Shown here: positions 15,007 through 23,038 of the stretch, one piece after another | Position numbering within the stretch: position 1 is the first letter of the stretch | How the letters are laid out: every line of letters starts with the position of its first letter | NCBI RefSeq assembly: GCF_013112485.1 | Contig: NZ_JABFHG010000021.1 | Location: 1-62,150, forward strand | Source of the DNA: Roseicella sp. DB1501 | Lineage (GTDB): Bacteria; Pseudomonadota; Alphaproteobacteria; Acetobacterales; Acetobacteraceae | DNA: 62,150 nt | Direction of reading: 5' to 3' | Notes under the pieces: model-generated | What the model saw: the letters and a program-made list of their open reading frames with translations, nothing else | Told to the model about the DNA's origin: nothing | The model's database searches: none | Program-made: the position numbers and the translations under genes

Positions 15007-16860
15007 CTATTCCGCCGCCGCCCGCGGCTCCGGCCGGAACCGGTTGGCGCCGACCAGCGCCGCCATCTCCGGCCGCCGGAAGTAGATCGCCCGACCGCAG
15101 CGCAGCGGCTTGGCGCCGCGCGCCAGCACGAAGGCCTCGTCGGCGCGCGTGTCCTGCAGCAGCTCGTCGGGCTTGATCAGCGCGCGCTTCAGTTCGTGCC
15201 GGTTGGTACTGCGGCCCTTTGACAGCGAGCCGACCTCGAAGGCCTTGCCCTGGCTACCGCGGTTGTCACCCTCGCTCTCGGCCATCACCGCGTGCTCGCC
15301 GCAGGCGGCGGAAAGCGACCGCGCGGTGTCGGTGTTCTGCACAGCGGCGTAGAGGCGCCAAGCCACACCATCAAACCAGGCGTTGCGGCCGTGCGACCCC
15401 CACTGCTCGGCGACCTGGCCCTCGGACTGATAAAGCAGCTGCAGCGTGATGCCGTATTTGCGCCCGGCGTCGCGCGCCGTTTCCAGGATGCGCATGCGGC
15501 CGAGCTGCGCCACCTCGTCGAGCAGGAACAGCACCCGCCCCTCCACCGCGCCGTCCGCCTCGTAGAGCCCGTTCAGCAGCGCGCCCACCAGCACGCGCGC
15601 GACCGCGGGCGTCTCCTTTAGCGCCTTCAGCGGCACCTGGACGAAGACGGTGAGCTTGCCCGCCGCGAGGTCGGCGGTGCGGCAGGCCGGCGCCCCCTCC
15701 GCGCCGCCCGAGACCAGGTCGGCGTAGGCGCCCACCGAAAGCCAGAAGGTGCCCTCGTTGGCGTTGGCGTAGATGCCGGAGAAGGTCTCGTCCACGATGC
15801 GCATGAGCGAGCCGGCGAGGTCGCGCGCCATCGGGCTGCGCGAACTGGCGTGGATGCCGGCGAGCACTGCGCGCATCCGGTCCTCGGGCGTCGCCACACC
15901 GGCGCGCAGAGTGCGCAGGGTTTTCTCCGCCGCGGGCAGGTCCGGGTCCCACAGCATGTGCGCGAGCAGGCAGGCGACGAGCTGCTTACCCCACTTGCGG
16001 AAGAAGCGGTCCTCGTCGCCCCCGCCCGCCTCGGCCTCGCCGAAGATCCAGCCGACAACCGCCTGGACGTTGGTCTCGGCCAGCGGGTCGCCGATGTCGA
16101 TCCAGTCGAGCACGTTGATCCCGCCGCCCTCCGGGTCGCCTGGGTCGAGGGTGACGACGTGGTGCTCCATGTCCTCCCGCGCCGCCCGGAGCATCGGCCC
16201 GAGCTCGCGCGAGGGGTCGAGCACGACGGCCGAGCCGGTCCAGTGCAGCAGGGTCGCGACCGCCGTGGTGGTCTTGAACCCGCCCGAGCCGGCGAAGACC
16301 AGGCTGTGCGTCGGGCCGGTGCGGCAGGGGTCGATCAGCAGTGGCGCCTGGCCACCGATGCCCCAGGTGCGCCGGTCGGCGGGATCGAAGGCCACCTTCG
16401 CCACCCGGTCCTCGTCCACCCGGTAGGCCTCGCCCACCACGACCCCGCCATAGGCCGGGTGCGGACCGGGGAAGAGCTTCCGCGCCGCCGCCATGGTCAT
16501 CCAGTCGGCGTGCCCGTGGTTGTCCGACACGCCGCGCACGACCCCACCGGGGCGGATGCGGGTCCGCCGCAGTCCCGCCAGGCGCCACGCGGCGAGGGCG
16601 AGAACTCCGGTCGGCACGGCAGCGCCGATCCTCAGCCAGCGGGAGACGATGGCGTTGGGCGGCGCCCAGAGGGCATAGCTCCACCACTGCCAGAGCCAGC
16701 TATGGCCCTCGAAAGGAAAGAACCTCAGAAGGCCGGAGCCCCAGAGGAACACGGCGGAGGCCGCGAGCGTCCAGGCGACGCCGATGACGGCCGCGGCGCC
16801 GCCGAGCAGCAGGAGCATCCGGGGCGAGGGAAGGCGAGGGGCGCGGGCCAGCAGCGGCAT
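15007..16860 (-). CDS. virD4: VirD4-type coupling protein
   Basis: 617-aa type IV coupling protein. Two N-terminal membrane helices (about residues 14-36 and 68-90) precede the cytoplasmic ATPase with a Walker A variant AGSGGFKTTT (about residue 190), Walker B VLFLLDEVAQLG and the QLLYQSEGQ segment. The ATG overlaps the virB11 stop (TGATG). It delivers the relaxase-DNA complex to the VirB channel. In-frame sequence extends far upstream but overlaps virB11, so the longer version is rejected. Confidence 0.92.
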   Translation of the reverse strand: MPLLARAPRLPSPRMLLLLGGAAAVIGVAWTLAASAVFLWGSGLLRFFPFEGHSWLWQWWSYALWAPPNAIVSRWLRIGAAVPTGVLALAAWRLAGLRRTRIRPGGVVRGVSDNHGHADWMTMAAARKLFPGPHPAYGGVVVGEAYRVDEDRVAKVAFDPADRRTWGIGGQAPLLIDPCRTGPTHSLVFAGSGGFKTTTAVATLLHWTGSAVVLDPSRELGPMLRAAREDMEHHVVTLDPGDPEGGGINVLDWIDIGDPLAETNVQAVVGWIFGEAEAGGGDEDRFFRKWGKQLVACLLAHMLWDPDLPAAEKTLRTLRAGVATPEDRMRAVLAGIHASSRSPMARDLAGSLMRIVDETFSGIYANANEGTFWLSVGAYADLVSGGAEGAPACRTADLAAGKLTVFVQVPLKALKETPAVARVLVGALLNGLYEADGAVEGRVLFLLDEVAQLGRMRILETARDAGRKYGITLQLLYQSEGQVAEQWGSHGRNAWFDGVAWRLYAAVQNTDTARSLSAACGEHAVMAESEGDNRGSQGKAFEVGSLSKGRSTNRHELKRALIKPDELLQDTRADEAFVLARGAKPLRCGRAIYFRRPEMAALVGANRFRPEPRAAAE

Positions 16861-17903
16861 CAGGCCACCCGCAGCAGGTCGGCCGCGGTCTCGCCGCGGC
16901 GGGCCGCGTCGTCGGCGAACCACACCTCGCGGATGGCGTAGCCGCCGGCCTCGCTGCGCAGCGGCACGATCGCGTCCACCGCGGTCGCCAGCATGTCCAT
17001 CAGCGTCGCGTCGCCGTAGGCGGCGCCCTGTGGCGTGCCCTTGACCAGGTTGAACAGCCGCCGCATCGCCTGCGGCGCGTCGGCACCATGGATGGTGGTG
17101 AGGCTGCCGGGGTGCCCGGTCATCACCTCGTTGAGGTAGACCCAGGCCGCCTCGTCGCGCAGCTCCTGCAACAGCACCCGGTCGGGCCGCATCCGCAGCG
17201 TCGCCTGGAGCAGCGCGTCGGCGGTGACGCCGCCCTCGGACAGCCCGCCCTTGCTGTAGAGCAGGCGGACGCAGTTGGGCTGCGGCACCACGAGCTCCAG
17301 CGCGTCCTCGATGGTGAGGATGCGCTCGGCCATCGGGATCTCGGCGGTCAGCGTCTTGGACAGAAAAGTTTTCCCACTGCCGGTGGCCCCGCAGAACAGG
17401 ATGTTGCGCCGGGCCAGCACGAGGCCGCGCAGGAAGCCCTCGACGTCGCCTGCGTCGAAGCGGGCCAGCAGCTCGGCGCTGTCCGCCTGCCGCGCCTCGC
17501 GCCGCTGCTCCCAGCGGTTCCAGCGCGAGGTGTCGTAACGGCCGGCGACGCCGGCGAGCGGCGCCACGGCATCCGAGGGCCGGCGGAAGGTGAGGCTGAC
17601 CGTGCCGGGCGGCACGGCGGGGGGCAGCACCGCCTGGAGCCGGTGCCCGGCCGGCAGGTCGGTGGAGAGCAGCGGGCGCTCGGCGCCGACGCGCTGCCCG
17701 CGCAGCGCCCCGGCGAGGATCGCCACCGCTTCCAGCGCCTCGAAGTCGAGCGCGGGCGCCGCGTGCCGCGCGAAGCGCCCGCCCTGGCGGAGGAAGAACT
17801 CGCCGGGGCGGTTGATGCAGAGCTCCTCCGTGCGCGGGTCCGCCAGCGCCGGGGCGACCGGCGCCAGCGCGAAGTTGAGTTGGGCGGCGGCCTCCCCGTT
17901 CAC
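16860..17903 (-). CDS. virB11: VirB11 secretion ATPase
   Basis: 347-aa hexameric traffic ATPase of the GspE/VirB11 family. Walker A GATGSGKTFL near residue 176, Asp box EDALEL, Walker B-like RPDRVLLQELRDEA (the usual RxDRIxxGELR) and the His box TGHPGSLTTIHG are all present. It energises pilus assembly and substrate transfer with VirB4 and VirD4. The start overlaps the virB10 stop by 4 bases. Confidence 0.95.
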   Translation of the reverse strand: MNGEAAAQLNFALAPVAPALADPRTEELCINRPGEFFLRQGGRFARHAAPALDFEALEAVAILAGALRGQRVGAERPLLSTDLPAGHRLQAVLPPAVPPGTVSLTFRRPSDAVAPLAGVAGRYDTSRWNRWEQRREARQADSAELLARFDAGDVEGFLRGLVLARRNILFCGATGSGKTFLSKTLTAEIPMAERILTIEDALELVVPQPNCVRLLYSKGGLSEGGVTADALLQATLRMRPDRVLLQELRDEAAWVYLNEVMTGHPGSLTTIHGADAPQAMRRLFNLVKGTPQGAAYGDATLMDMLATAVDAIVPLRSEAGGYAIREVWFADDAARRGETAADLLRVA

Positions 17904-18997
17904 CGCGGTACAAGCCTGTAGACATCGGAGAAGTCGAGGTGCCGTGCCACGAACACCGTCATCGGCTCGGCCTGGTTCCGGCGCAGGGTGGAGGGGATGT
18001 TGATGTCGGCCGAGAGTGCCGTGTTCGCCGCCTGCTGGCCGGCGCCTTGAAATTGGTAGAAGCTGACGCCGCCGCGCTCGCGGGCGAGGGCGTTGCTCGC
18101 CACCAGCGCCGCCGCCTGCAGGCCGCTGTCGATGAAGGCGAGCAGCATCGCGCCGCGGAACCGCTCGAAGAAGTGCGTGTCCACCTCGCCGTCGAGGCCG
18201 GCGGTGCCGAGCACGTCGGCGCCGGGGCTGTCGAGGGCGATCTCCACCCCGTTCGGGGTCAGCGCCTCGGTCATCACCACGAAGAGCCGGCGCGAGCCGC
18301 GCGCCAGCGCCGAGCGAACCTCGCCGACGATGCGCGTGCCGCGCTCCATCAGCACCACCGTTCCCGTCGCGCCGCGCACGTCCACCGGCACGACGCAGGA
18401 GAAGAACCCGGCTACCGAGCTGTCGATCGGCATCTCGGGCAGGCAGGGGATGCGCGTGCCCATCGGCACCGTCAGCTCTGGGTTGCGCAGCACCGAGGCG
18501 CGGGCGGGCTGCAGGCGCGAGGGCCGGAGCCGCGACGACAGCGCGTCTTCGGGCGCGGCGCGCGGCCCGCCGCCCTCCGGCCCGGCCGCGCGCACCGCCT
18601 GCGGCGCCATGCCCTGCTGGGGCGGCGCGGCCCGGTCCTCGTAGGCCATGATCGGCGACGGGCTCGGCCGGACGAGCGGCGCGCCGCCGCTGGTGGGCAT
18701 GGGCATGCCGGGGTTCACCACCGGCATCGCGACCCGCGCCACCGGCTCCGCCGGTGGCTCCGGGACCGTCAGCGGGCGGTAGGGCACGCTGCGCCCGCCG
18801 TCCGTGATTGCCTGCGGCTCCTGCCGCGAGGGTGCGTGCCGGTCGGAAGGCCAGAGCGCCACCGCGCCGCAGGCGGCGAGCACCACGGCGCCGATCGCCA
18901 CCTTCTCGCGGGCGGTGAGCAGCCGCCGCCCGCCCGAGACGGCGGAGACGGCCGGGTCGGCCCCGGCGCCTTCCCCCCGTGCCGTGGCCTCGCTCAT
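17900..18997 (-). CDS. virB10: VirB10/TrbI-family T4SS protein
   Basis: 365-aa bitopic protein: cytoplasmic N-terminus, one membrane helix (AIGAVVLAACGAVALW, about residues 34-50), a Pro-rich periplasmic stretch, then the C-terminal TrbI domain from about residue 165 (GTRIPCLPEMP, MERGTRIVGE, DTHFFERFRGAMLLAFI). It bridges inner and outer membranes and senses ATP energy of the coupling ATPases. It overlaps virB9 and virB11 by 4 bases on either side. Confidence 0.93.
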   Translation of the reverse strand: MSEATARGEGAGADPAVSAVSGGRRLLTAREKVAIGAVVLAACGAVALWPSDRHAPSRQEPQAITDGGRSVPYRPLTVPEPPAEPVARVAMPVVNPGMPMPTSGGAPLVRPSPSPIMAYEDRAAPPQQGMAPQAVRAAGPEGGGPRAAPEDALSSRLRPSRLQPARASVLRNPELTVPMGTRIPCLPEMPIDSSVAGFFSCVVPVDVRGATGTVVLMERGTRIVGEVRSALARGSRRLFVVMTEALTPNGVEIALDSPGADVLGTAGLDGEVDTHFFERFRGAMLLAFIDSGLQAAALVASNALARERGGVSFYQFQGAGQQAANTALSADINIPSTLRRNQAEPMTVFVARHLDFSDVYRLVPR

Positions 18998-19983
18998 GGC
19001 CGGACCTCCCGCACCACGTCGGCGCGCGTCGTGCCGGTGCCGGGGTTGCGCCCCGTCGGGTCGTAGGCGCGGTTGAAGATGCAGAGCACCTCCTTCCCGT
19101 CGCGCAGGCGCAGCGCGGCGAGCACGCCGTGCACCGTCACCAGCCCGTCGGCCGAGGCGGAGTAGTTCACCGCCGCTTCGCGCCCGTCCGGCAGCACCGC
19201 GAAGATCGCCGGGATGCGCCGGTTGCCGGGGAAGCGGAGGAAGGTGCTCTGCCCGTCGTCCCAGGTCTCCGACGGCGCGAGGCCGCGGTCGCCCTGGCCG
19301 TCGTAGCGCCAGTTCGCCGCCGCGGGCGCAGCCGCCGTGGCGAGGCGGTCGCGCGCGGCACGGGCCTCGCGCTGCGCCCGCGCCTCCGCCGCCCGCGCCG
19401 CGGCGGCCTGGCGCCGGGCCTGGGCCGCCGCCGCGGCGGCCGCGCGCTCCTCGGCGGGGTAGGCGAAGCGGACGAGGTAGTAGGTGTCCGGCGTGCCCTC
19501 GGTGAGCGGCCCGGCACGGGTGGAGAGCTCGAAGGTGTAGGCGCGCATCACCTCCCGCCCCGTGGTCGGGTCGGTGCTGCGGCCGATGATGAAGAGCGGC
19601 TGCGGGTCGAGCTCGCGCAGTGGCTTGAGCATGACGAAATTGCCCCGCACGGCGGTCAGCAGATTGCGGTCCGCCGCTGGCCCGTTGCGCGGCGCGGCGC
19701 CCCCACCGGCGAGCGCCAGGGGGCCGGCCGGGGCCTCCTCGCGCGGCGGATCGAGGAGCGACTGGTCCGACACCGCGAGGCCCGCCACGGTCTCGCCCGC
19801 CGCGAGCTGGATGGTCAGCGTGCTGCCGGGCACGGCGTAGAGCTTGACCACTTGGTTCGGGTCGTAGGCGACGGTGCGGATGCGGCTGTCCCGCGCGCTC
19901 CCGCTCGGGGTCTCCATGGCGCGCGCCGGGACGCCCGCCAGGAACGGCAGGACGAGGACGAGGGCAGCGAGGCGGCGGGTCAC
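18994..19983 (-). CDS. virB9: VirB9/CagX-family T4SS outer-membrane complex protein
   Basis: 329-aa protein with a signal peptide (RRLAALVLVLPFLAGVPARA). The N-terminal VirB9 domain contains YDPNQVVKLYAVPG and VAGLAVSD, an Ala/Arg-rich linker runs at about residues 165-215, and the C-terminal domain has NWRYDGQGD, PSETWDDGQSTFLRFPG and FNRAYDPTG. It forms the outer-membrane core with VirB7 and VirB10. The GTG start overlaps the virB8 stop (GTGA). Confidence 0.93.
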   Translation of the reverse strand: MTRRLAALVLVLPFLAGVPARAMETPSGSARDSRIRTVAYDPNQVVKLYAVPGSTLTIQLAAGETVAGLAVSDQSLLDPPREEAPAGPLALAGGGAAPRNGPAADRNLLTAVRGNFVMLKPLRELDPQPLFIIGRSTDPTTGREVMRAYTFELSTRAGPLTEGTPDTYYLVRFAYPAEERAAAAAAAQARRQAAAARAAEARAQREARAARDRLATAAAPAAANWRYDGQGDRGLAPSETWDDGQSTFLRFPGNRRIPAIFAVLPDGREAAVNYSASADGLVTVHGVLAALRLRDGKEVLCIFNRAYDPTGRNPGTGTTRADVVREVRP

Positions 19984-20783
19984 AGTGGGCCTCCCGTCGG
20001 CCCGGCCGGCACGCCCTCCCGCTCCGGCGGGCGATATTCCGTCACCAGCACGCCGAGCGGGTTGAAGGTGGTGCCGTCGCCCGCGGCGATGGGCTGGCCC
20101 GTGCGGAAGCGCAGCGTCGCCACCCAGGTCGTGACGACGGGCGGGCGGCCCTGGGCGCGCTCCGTCCGGCGGAAGCGGAGCTGGTAGATCTGGTCCGGTT
20201 CGGCCGTGTTGTTCGGCAGCAGCGCGCCGGAGAGCTGCTCGACGGTGACGACGGCGCGCGTGCCCCAGACCGCCTGCGGCCCCGGCGGCACCGCCAGGTT
20301 GAACCACTCCTGGAAGGCCTCGCGCACGCGCGGCGCCGACATGCGGCTGACCACGTCGTAGGCGTACTGTGCCTCGCCGGAGGACCAGCCCTCGCGCAGC
20401 CGGACATACTGGAACAGGGTCGAGCGCACGGCGCGCTCCTGCACCGCCGGTGGTAGCGCGTCCCCGTGGGCGACAACGGCCATGGAACCGTCCGGCTGCG
20501 GCACGGCGATCACCGGCACAACCCGCACCAGCGGGAAGAGGTAGACCGCCGCGAGCGCCTGCAGGCCCACGACGCCGAGCAGGCCCGCGATGGCGACATT
20601 CTTGGCCATGCCGCCGCGCCGGGCCCGGCGCGCCTCGCGCCGCTGCCGCTCCTGCGTCTCGCGGTAGAGCCGCTCCAGCTCGCCGCGGGGGATGACGACA
20701 CTCGCCGCCATCTCCGCCTCGGACGGGCCGCCGCTGGTCGCCGTCGGCCCGATCGCGGCACCGGCCTTCGGGATCGCGTTCAC
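19980..20783 (-). CDS. virB8: VirB8 T4SS inner-membrane scaffold
   Basis: 267-aa protein with a cytoplasmic tail, one membrane helix at about residues 60-85 (VAIAGLLGVVGLQALAAVYLF) and a periplasmic VirB8/NTF2-like domain containing YVRLREGWSS, YDVVSRMSA and the conserved VTEYRP end. It nucleates assembly of the secretion channel. The start overlaps the virB7 stop. Confidence 0.92.
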   Translation of the reverse strand: MNAIPKAGAAIGPTATSGGPSEAEMAASVVIPRGELERLYRETQERQRREARRARRGGMAKNVAIAGLLGVVGLQALAAVYLFPLVRVVPVIAVPQPDGSMAVVAHGDALPPAVQERAVRSTLFQYVRLREGWSSGEAQYAYDVVSRMSAPRVREAFQEWFNLAVPPGPQAVWGTRAVVTVEQLSGALLPNNTAEPDQIYQLRFRRTERAQGRPPVVTTWVATLRFRTGQPIAAGDGTTFNPLGVLVTEYRPPEREGVPAGPTGGPL

Positions 20784-20935
20784 CGGGCGGCCCCCGCGGA
20801 CAGGGGCGGGAGGTCGGCCACCGCGGCGACGTGCCCGGGGTTGAGCGGGAAGACCTCGCCCCGGCAGGAGGGTGGGTCGTTGGAGCAGGCGGCGAGCGCC
20901 GCGGCAGCGGCGAGGGCGAGCAGGACGGGCTTCAT
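20780..20935 (-). CDS. virB7: VirB7-like lipoprotein
   Basis: 51-aa lipoprotein: the signal peptide ends with lipobox LAACS (Cys at residue 18), and the mature part holds a second Cys (PPSCRGE) that could pair with VirB9. Size and place between virB8 and virB6 are standard for VirB7. The ATG at 20935 gives a proper lipoprotein signal, whereas the longer frame does not. Confidence 0.75.
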   Translation of the reverse strand: MKPVLLALAAAAALAACSNDPPSCRGEVFPLNPGHVAAVADLPPLSAGAAR

Positions 20936-20987
20936 GCGGGGCGTCACGGGGTTGCGCGTTGGACAGGGGCGGGGAGGAGCGCGCATG

Positions 20988-21920
20988 TCAGCGCCAGACC
21001 ATGCGGTAGGCGCCGGCGGCGAGGGCCTTGCCGCCGCGGCCGGCGCCCCCGGCCGCGGCGTTGGCGTAGTGGGCCGCGCCCGCGGTGACCGGGGCGACCG
21101 AGGTCGCGAGGCCGCCGCCGATGGAGTAGGCGACGGTGGTCAGGCCGGCCATCAGCAGCAGGCCGCACCAGTACCAGCCGGCGACTTGGAGGAAGGAGGC
21201 GATCTTCTCGTCCAGCCCGGCGCCCATGTTGTTCTGGACGCTGCGGAGATACGTGGTGAAACCCGTGATGAGCAGCTGCAGGAGCACGGCGGCCGAGACC
21301 TGCACGAGCGTCAGCGACACCAGCTTGCCGACCCAGCGCTGCACGAAGGGACGGGTCGCGTCGAACAGCCACAGGCCGATCAGGAACGGTCCGAGGGCGA
21401 TCACCAGGCCCATCACCACCCGGCAGACGATCCAGATCAGGAAGATGACCACAAGCGGGATGAAGGTGGCCGCCATGAGCAGGCGGATGGCGACCCGCTC
21501 GCCCACCTGCGTCCACCCCGTCGCCTCCGCCAGCACGCCGGCCGCGGCCCGCATCGTCGCGTTCCAGATCGCATCGAACTGCGCTGCGGCAGCGCCGGTG
21601 CTGGTTGAGGAACCCGTCAGCGCGGAGCCGACCGAGGTCGGGATGGTATCCAGGAAGAGGTCGCGTACCAGGGTGTTGAAGGTGCCGGCCGAGGTGAGCA
21701 GCGCCGCCACCGCGACGATGCGGATGATTCGACCCGCAAGCACATTCCTGTCGAGCCGCCCGGTGAGGACCAGATACCCAGTGATCAGCACGTAGAGCGT
21801 AGCGCCGGCGCGCACCTGCGGTCGCGCCCATGCCAAACCACTGCTGATGACGTTGTTTACCCCCTGCATCAGGTTGGCGTCGAACTGCTGCGCGATCGTC
21901 TGGAAGAAATCAGCGGCCAC
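20988..21920 (-). CDS. virB6: VirB6/TrbL-family T4SS inner-membrane protein
   Basis: 310-aa polytopic protein with at least five hydrophobic segments (e.g. VLITGYLVL, IVAVAALLTSAGTF, VVIFLIWIVCRVVMGLVIALGPF) and the conserved GxxLWLFD-type loop. The LGPFLIGLWLFDATRPF motif is typical of VirB6. It contributes to the channel across the inner membrane. It overlaps the preceding EexN-like gene by 11 bases. Confidence 0.9.
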   Translation of the reverse strand: MAADFFQTIAQQFDANLMQGVNNVISSGLAWARPQVRAGATLYVLITGYLVLTGRLDRNVLAGRIIRIVAVAALLTSAGTFNTLVRDLFLDTIPTSVGSALTGSSTSTGAAAAQFDAIWNATMRAAAGVLAEATGWTQVGERVAIRLLMAATFIPLVVIFLIWIVCRVVMGLVIALGPFLIGLWLFDATRPFVQRWVGKLVSLTLVQVSAAVLLQLLITGFTTYLRSVQNNMGAGLDEKIASFLQVAGWYWCGLLLMAGLTTVAYSIGGGLATSVAPVTAGAAHYANAAAGGAGRGGKALAAGAYRMVWR

Positions 21921-22326
21921 TCGCGCCTCCCCCGCCGTACCGCTCCAACTGGCCGCAATACGGTAGGAACATCGCGGAGCCTGGACCGCGTTCTGTGCAG
22001 GCGCGCTTCAGGGCCTGATAGCCGAGAGGATTGGTGCGGGGATTGTAGTCCGGTTCCGGTAATCCGTCGGGTCCGGTCGCGGGTGGGCGCGTAGTGGGCT
22101 GCAGCGAGCGCTGTCCGAGGCGCGAGGCCGCAGCTGCCTCCGCGTTCTGGCAATCGTAGGTCGCCATCAGCCGCGCGTCGCGGTGGCAGCGCCGCAGCGT
22201 CTCGTCGAGGACCTGCGGCCGCGCCTGGTACCAGGGCACATCGTGCACCTCGCCCCGCTGCGCCAGGGCCGGGCCGCCAACCGCTCCGGCGAGCAACAAA
22301 CCGAAGGCGGTTGCCACGCTGCACAT
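21910..22326 (-). CDS. Secreted EexN-like (entry-exclusion) protein of the virB operon
   Basis: 138-aa protein with an N-terminal signal sequence (FGLLLAGAVGGPALA). The mature start VPWYQARPQ...LRRCHRDARLM...DCQNAEAAAA matches the EexN pattern of a WY motif, a Cys, then DCxNA. EexN proteins at this operon position (between VirB5 and VirB6) reduce redundant transfer into cells already carrying the plasmid. The C-terminal half, with two more cysteines, is not typical, and no clear lipobox is seen, so it could be a diverged member or a different periplasmic factor. Confidence 0.6.
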   Translation of the reverse strand: MCSVATAFGLLLAGAVGGPALAQRGEVHDVPWYQARPQVLDETLRRCHRDARLMATYDCQNAEAAAASRLGQRSLQPTTRPPATGPDGLPEPDYNPRTNPLGYQALKRACTERGPGSAMFLPYCGQLERYGGGGASGR

Positions 22327-23024
22327 CAGTTATCCCCCAGTGCGGGCAGACTGTCGCGCCACTGCTCGGCGCTCTGCCGCTGCCTTTCCTCGGCGCGCTG
22401 TGCGTCCACCTGGTCCTGCGCGCGCTGGAGGACCTGGAGCTGCAGGAGTTGCTGCTGCTGGGCCGCGAGAAAGGTCTGCTCGGAGGCAATGCGGCCGTTG
22501 AGCGCGTTCACCGCCTGGAGGTCGGGCTGCCGGTCGATCTCCGCCTCGAGCTGTTGCAGCCCCGCGATGCGCCCCTCCGTCGCCTGCATCTGCTGGAGAG
22601 CGATCGCCTGGACGTTGGCGGTCGCCTGCGCCCGGCGCTGCATCTCCTGCGCGGCCCAGTCCGTTCCCTGCGGCGCGTAGACGCGGTTCTGCCCCATGAG
22701 CGTCGAGGCGAGGCCGCCGATCGAGGCGTTGCCGCCCATCAAACCCTGCACCTGGCCGGCGCCAGGCAGGGTGTTGGTGAGCCCGCCGAGCTGCCCGGCG
22801 AGGCCGGTCACCGAGTTGGTGTGGGCGATCGCCTCGTAAGTCGAGCGGAGCTGCTGGTACTGCGCCTCCAGCTGGCGCACGGTCTGGAGCGCGTAGGCCA
22901 CCTGCTGCACGAGCTGCATGTTCGCGCCGGCGTCCGTCACGGGAATCTGCGCCCGCGCCGGGGCGGCTCCGAGTAGGGCGGCGAGGGCCAGGGCGGCGGA
23001 ACCGAGGAGAGGGGCGCGCGGCAT
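22326..23024 (-). CDS. virB5: VirB5/TrbJ-type minor pilus protein
   Basis: 232-aa exported protein with a signal peptide ending APARAQ, followed by long helices rich in Gln (QLVQQVAYALQTVRQLEAQY and QQQQLLQLQVLQRAQ), the fold typical of VirB5/TrbJ. It sits at the pilus tip and helps contact recipients. ATG at 23024, 14 bases after the virB4 stop. Confidence 0.88.
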   Translation of the reverse strand: MPRAPLLGSAALALAALLGAAPARAQIPVTDAGANMQLVQQVAYALQTVRQLEAQYQQLRSTYEAIAHTNSVTGLAGQLGGLTNTLPGAGQVQGLMGGNASIGGLASTLMGQNRVYAPQGTDWAAQEMQRRAQATANVQAIALQQMQATEGRIAGLQQLEAEIDRQPDLQAVNALNGRIASEQTFLAAQQQQLLQLQVLQRAQDQVDAQRAEERQRQSAEQWRDSLPALGDN

Positions 23025-23038
23025 GGGCTGGGTCTCCT

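Noticed and set aside
16726-16740. AACCTCAGAAGG motif inside virD4, also at about 2243 and 7982
   Set aside because: Resembles the partition half-sites, but two of the three copies lie within coding sequence and could be chance. Not enough for a claim.
15007-17925. VirD4 frame extended to 972 codons
   Set aside because: The extra N-terminus overlaps virB11 entirely and is Arg/Ala-rich. The true start overlaps the virB11 stop at 16860.
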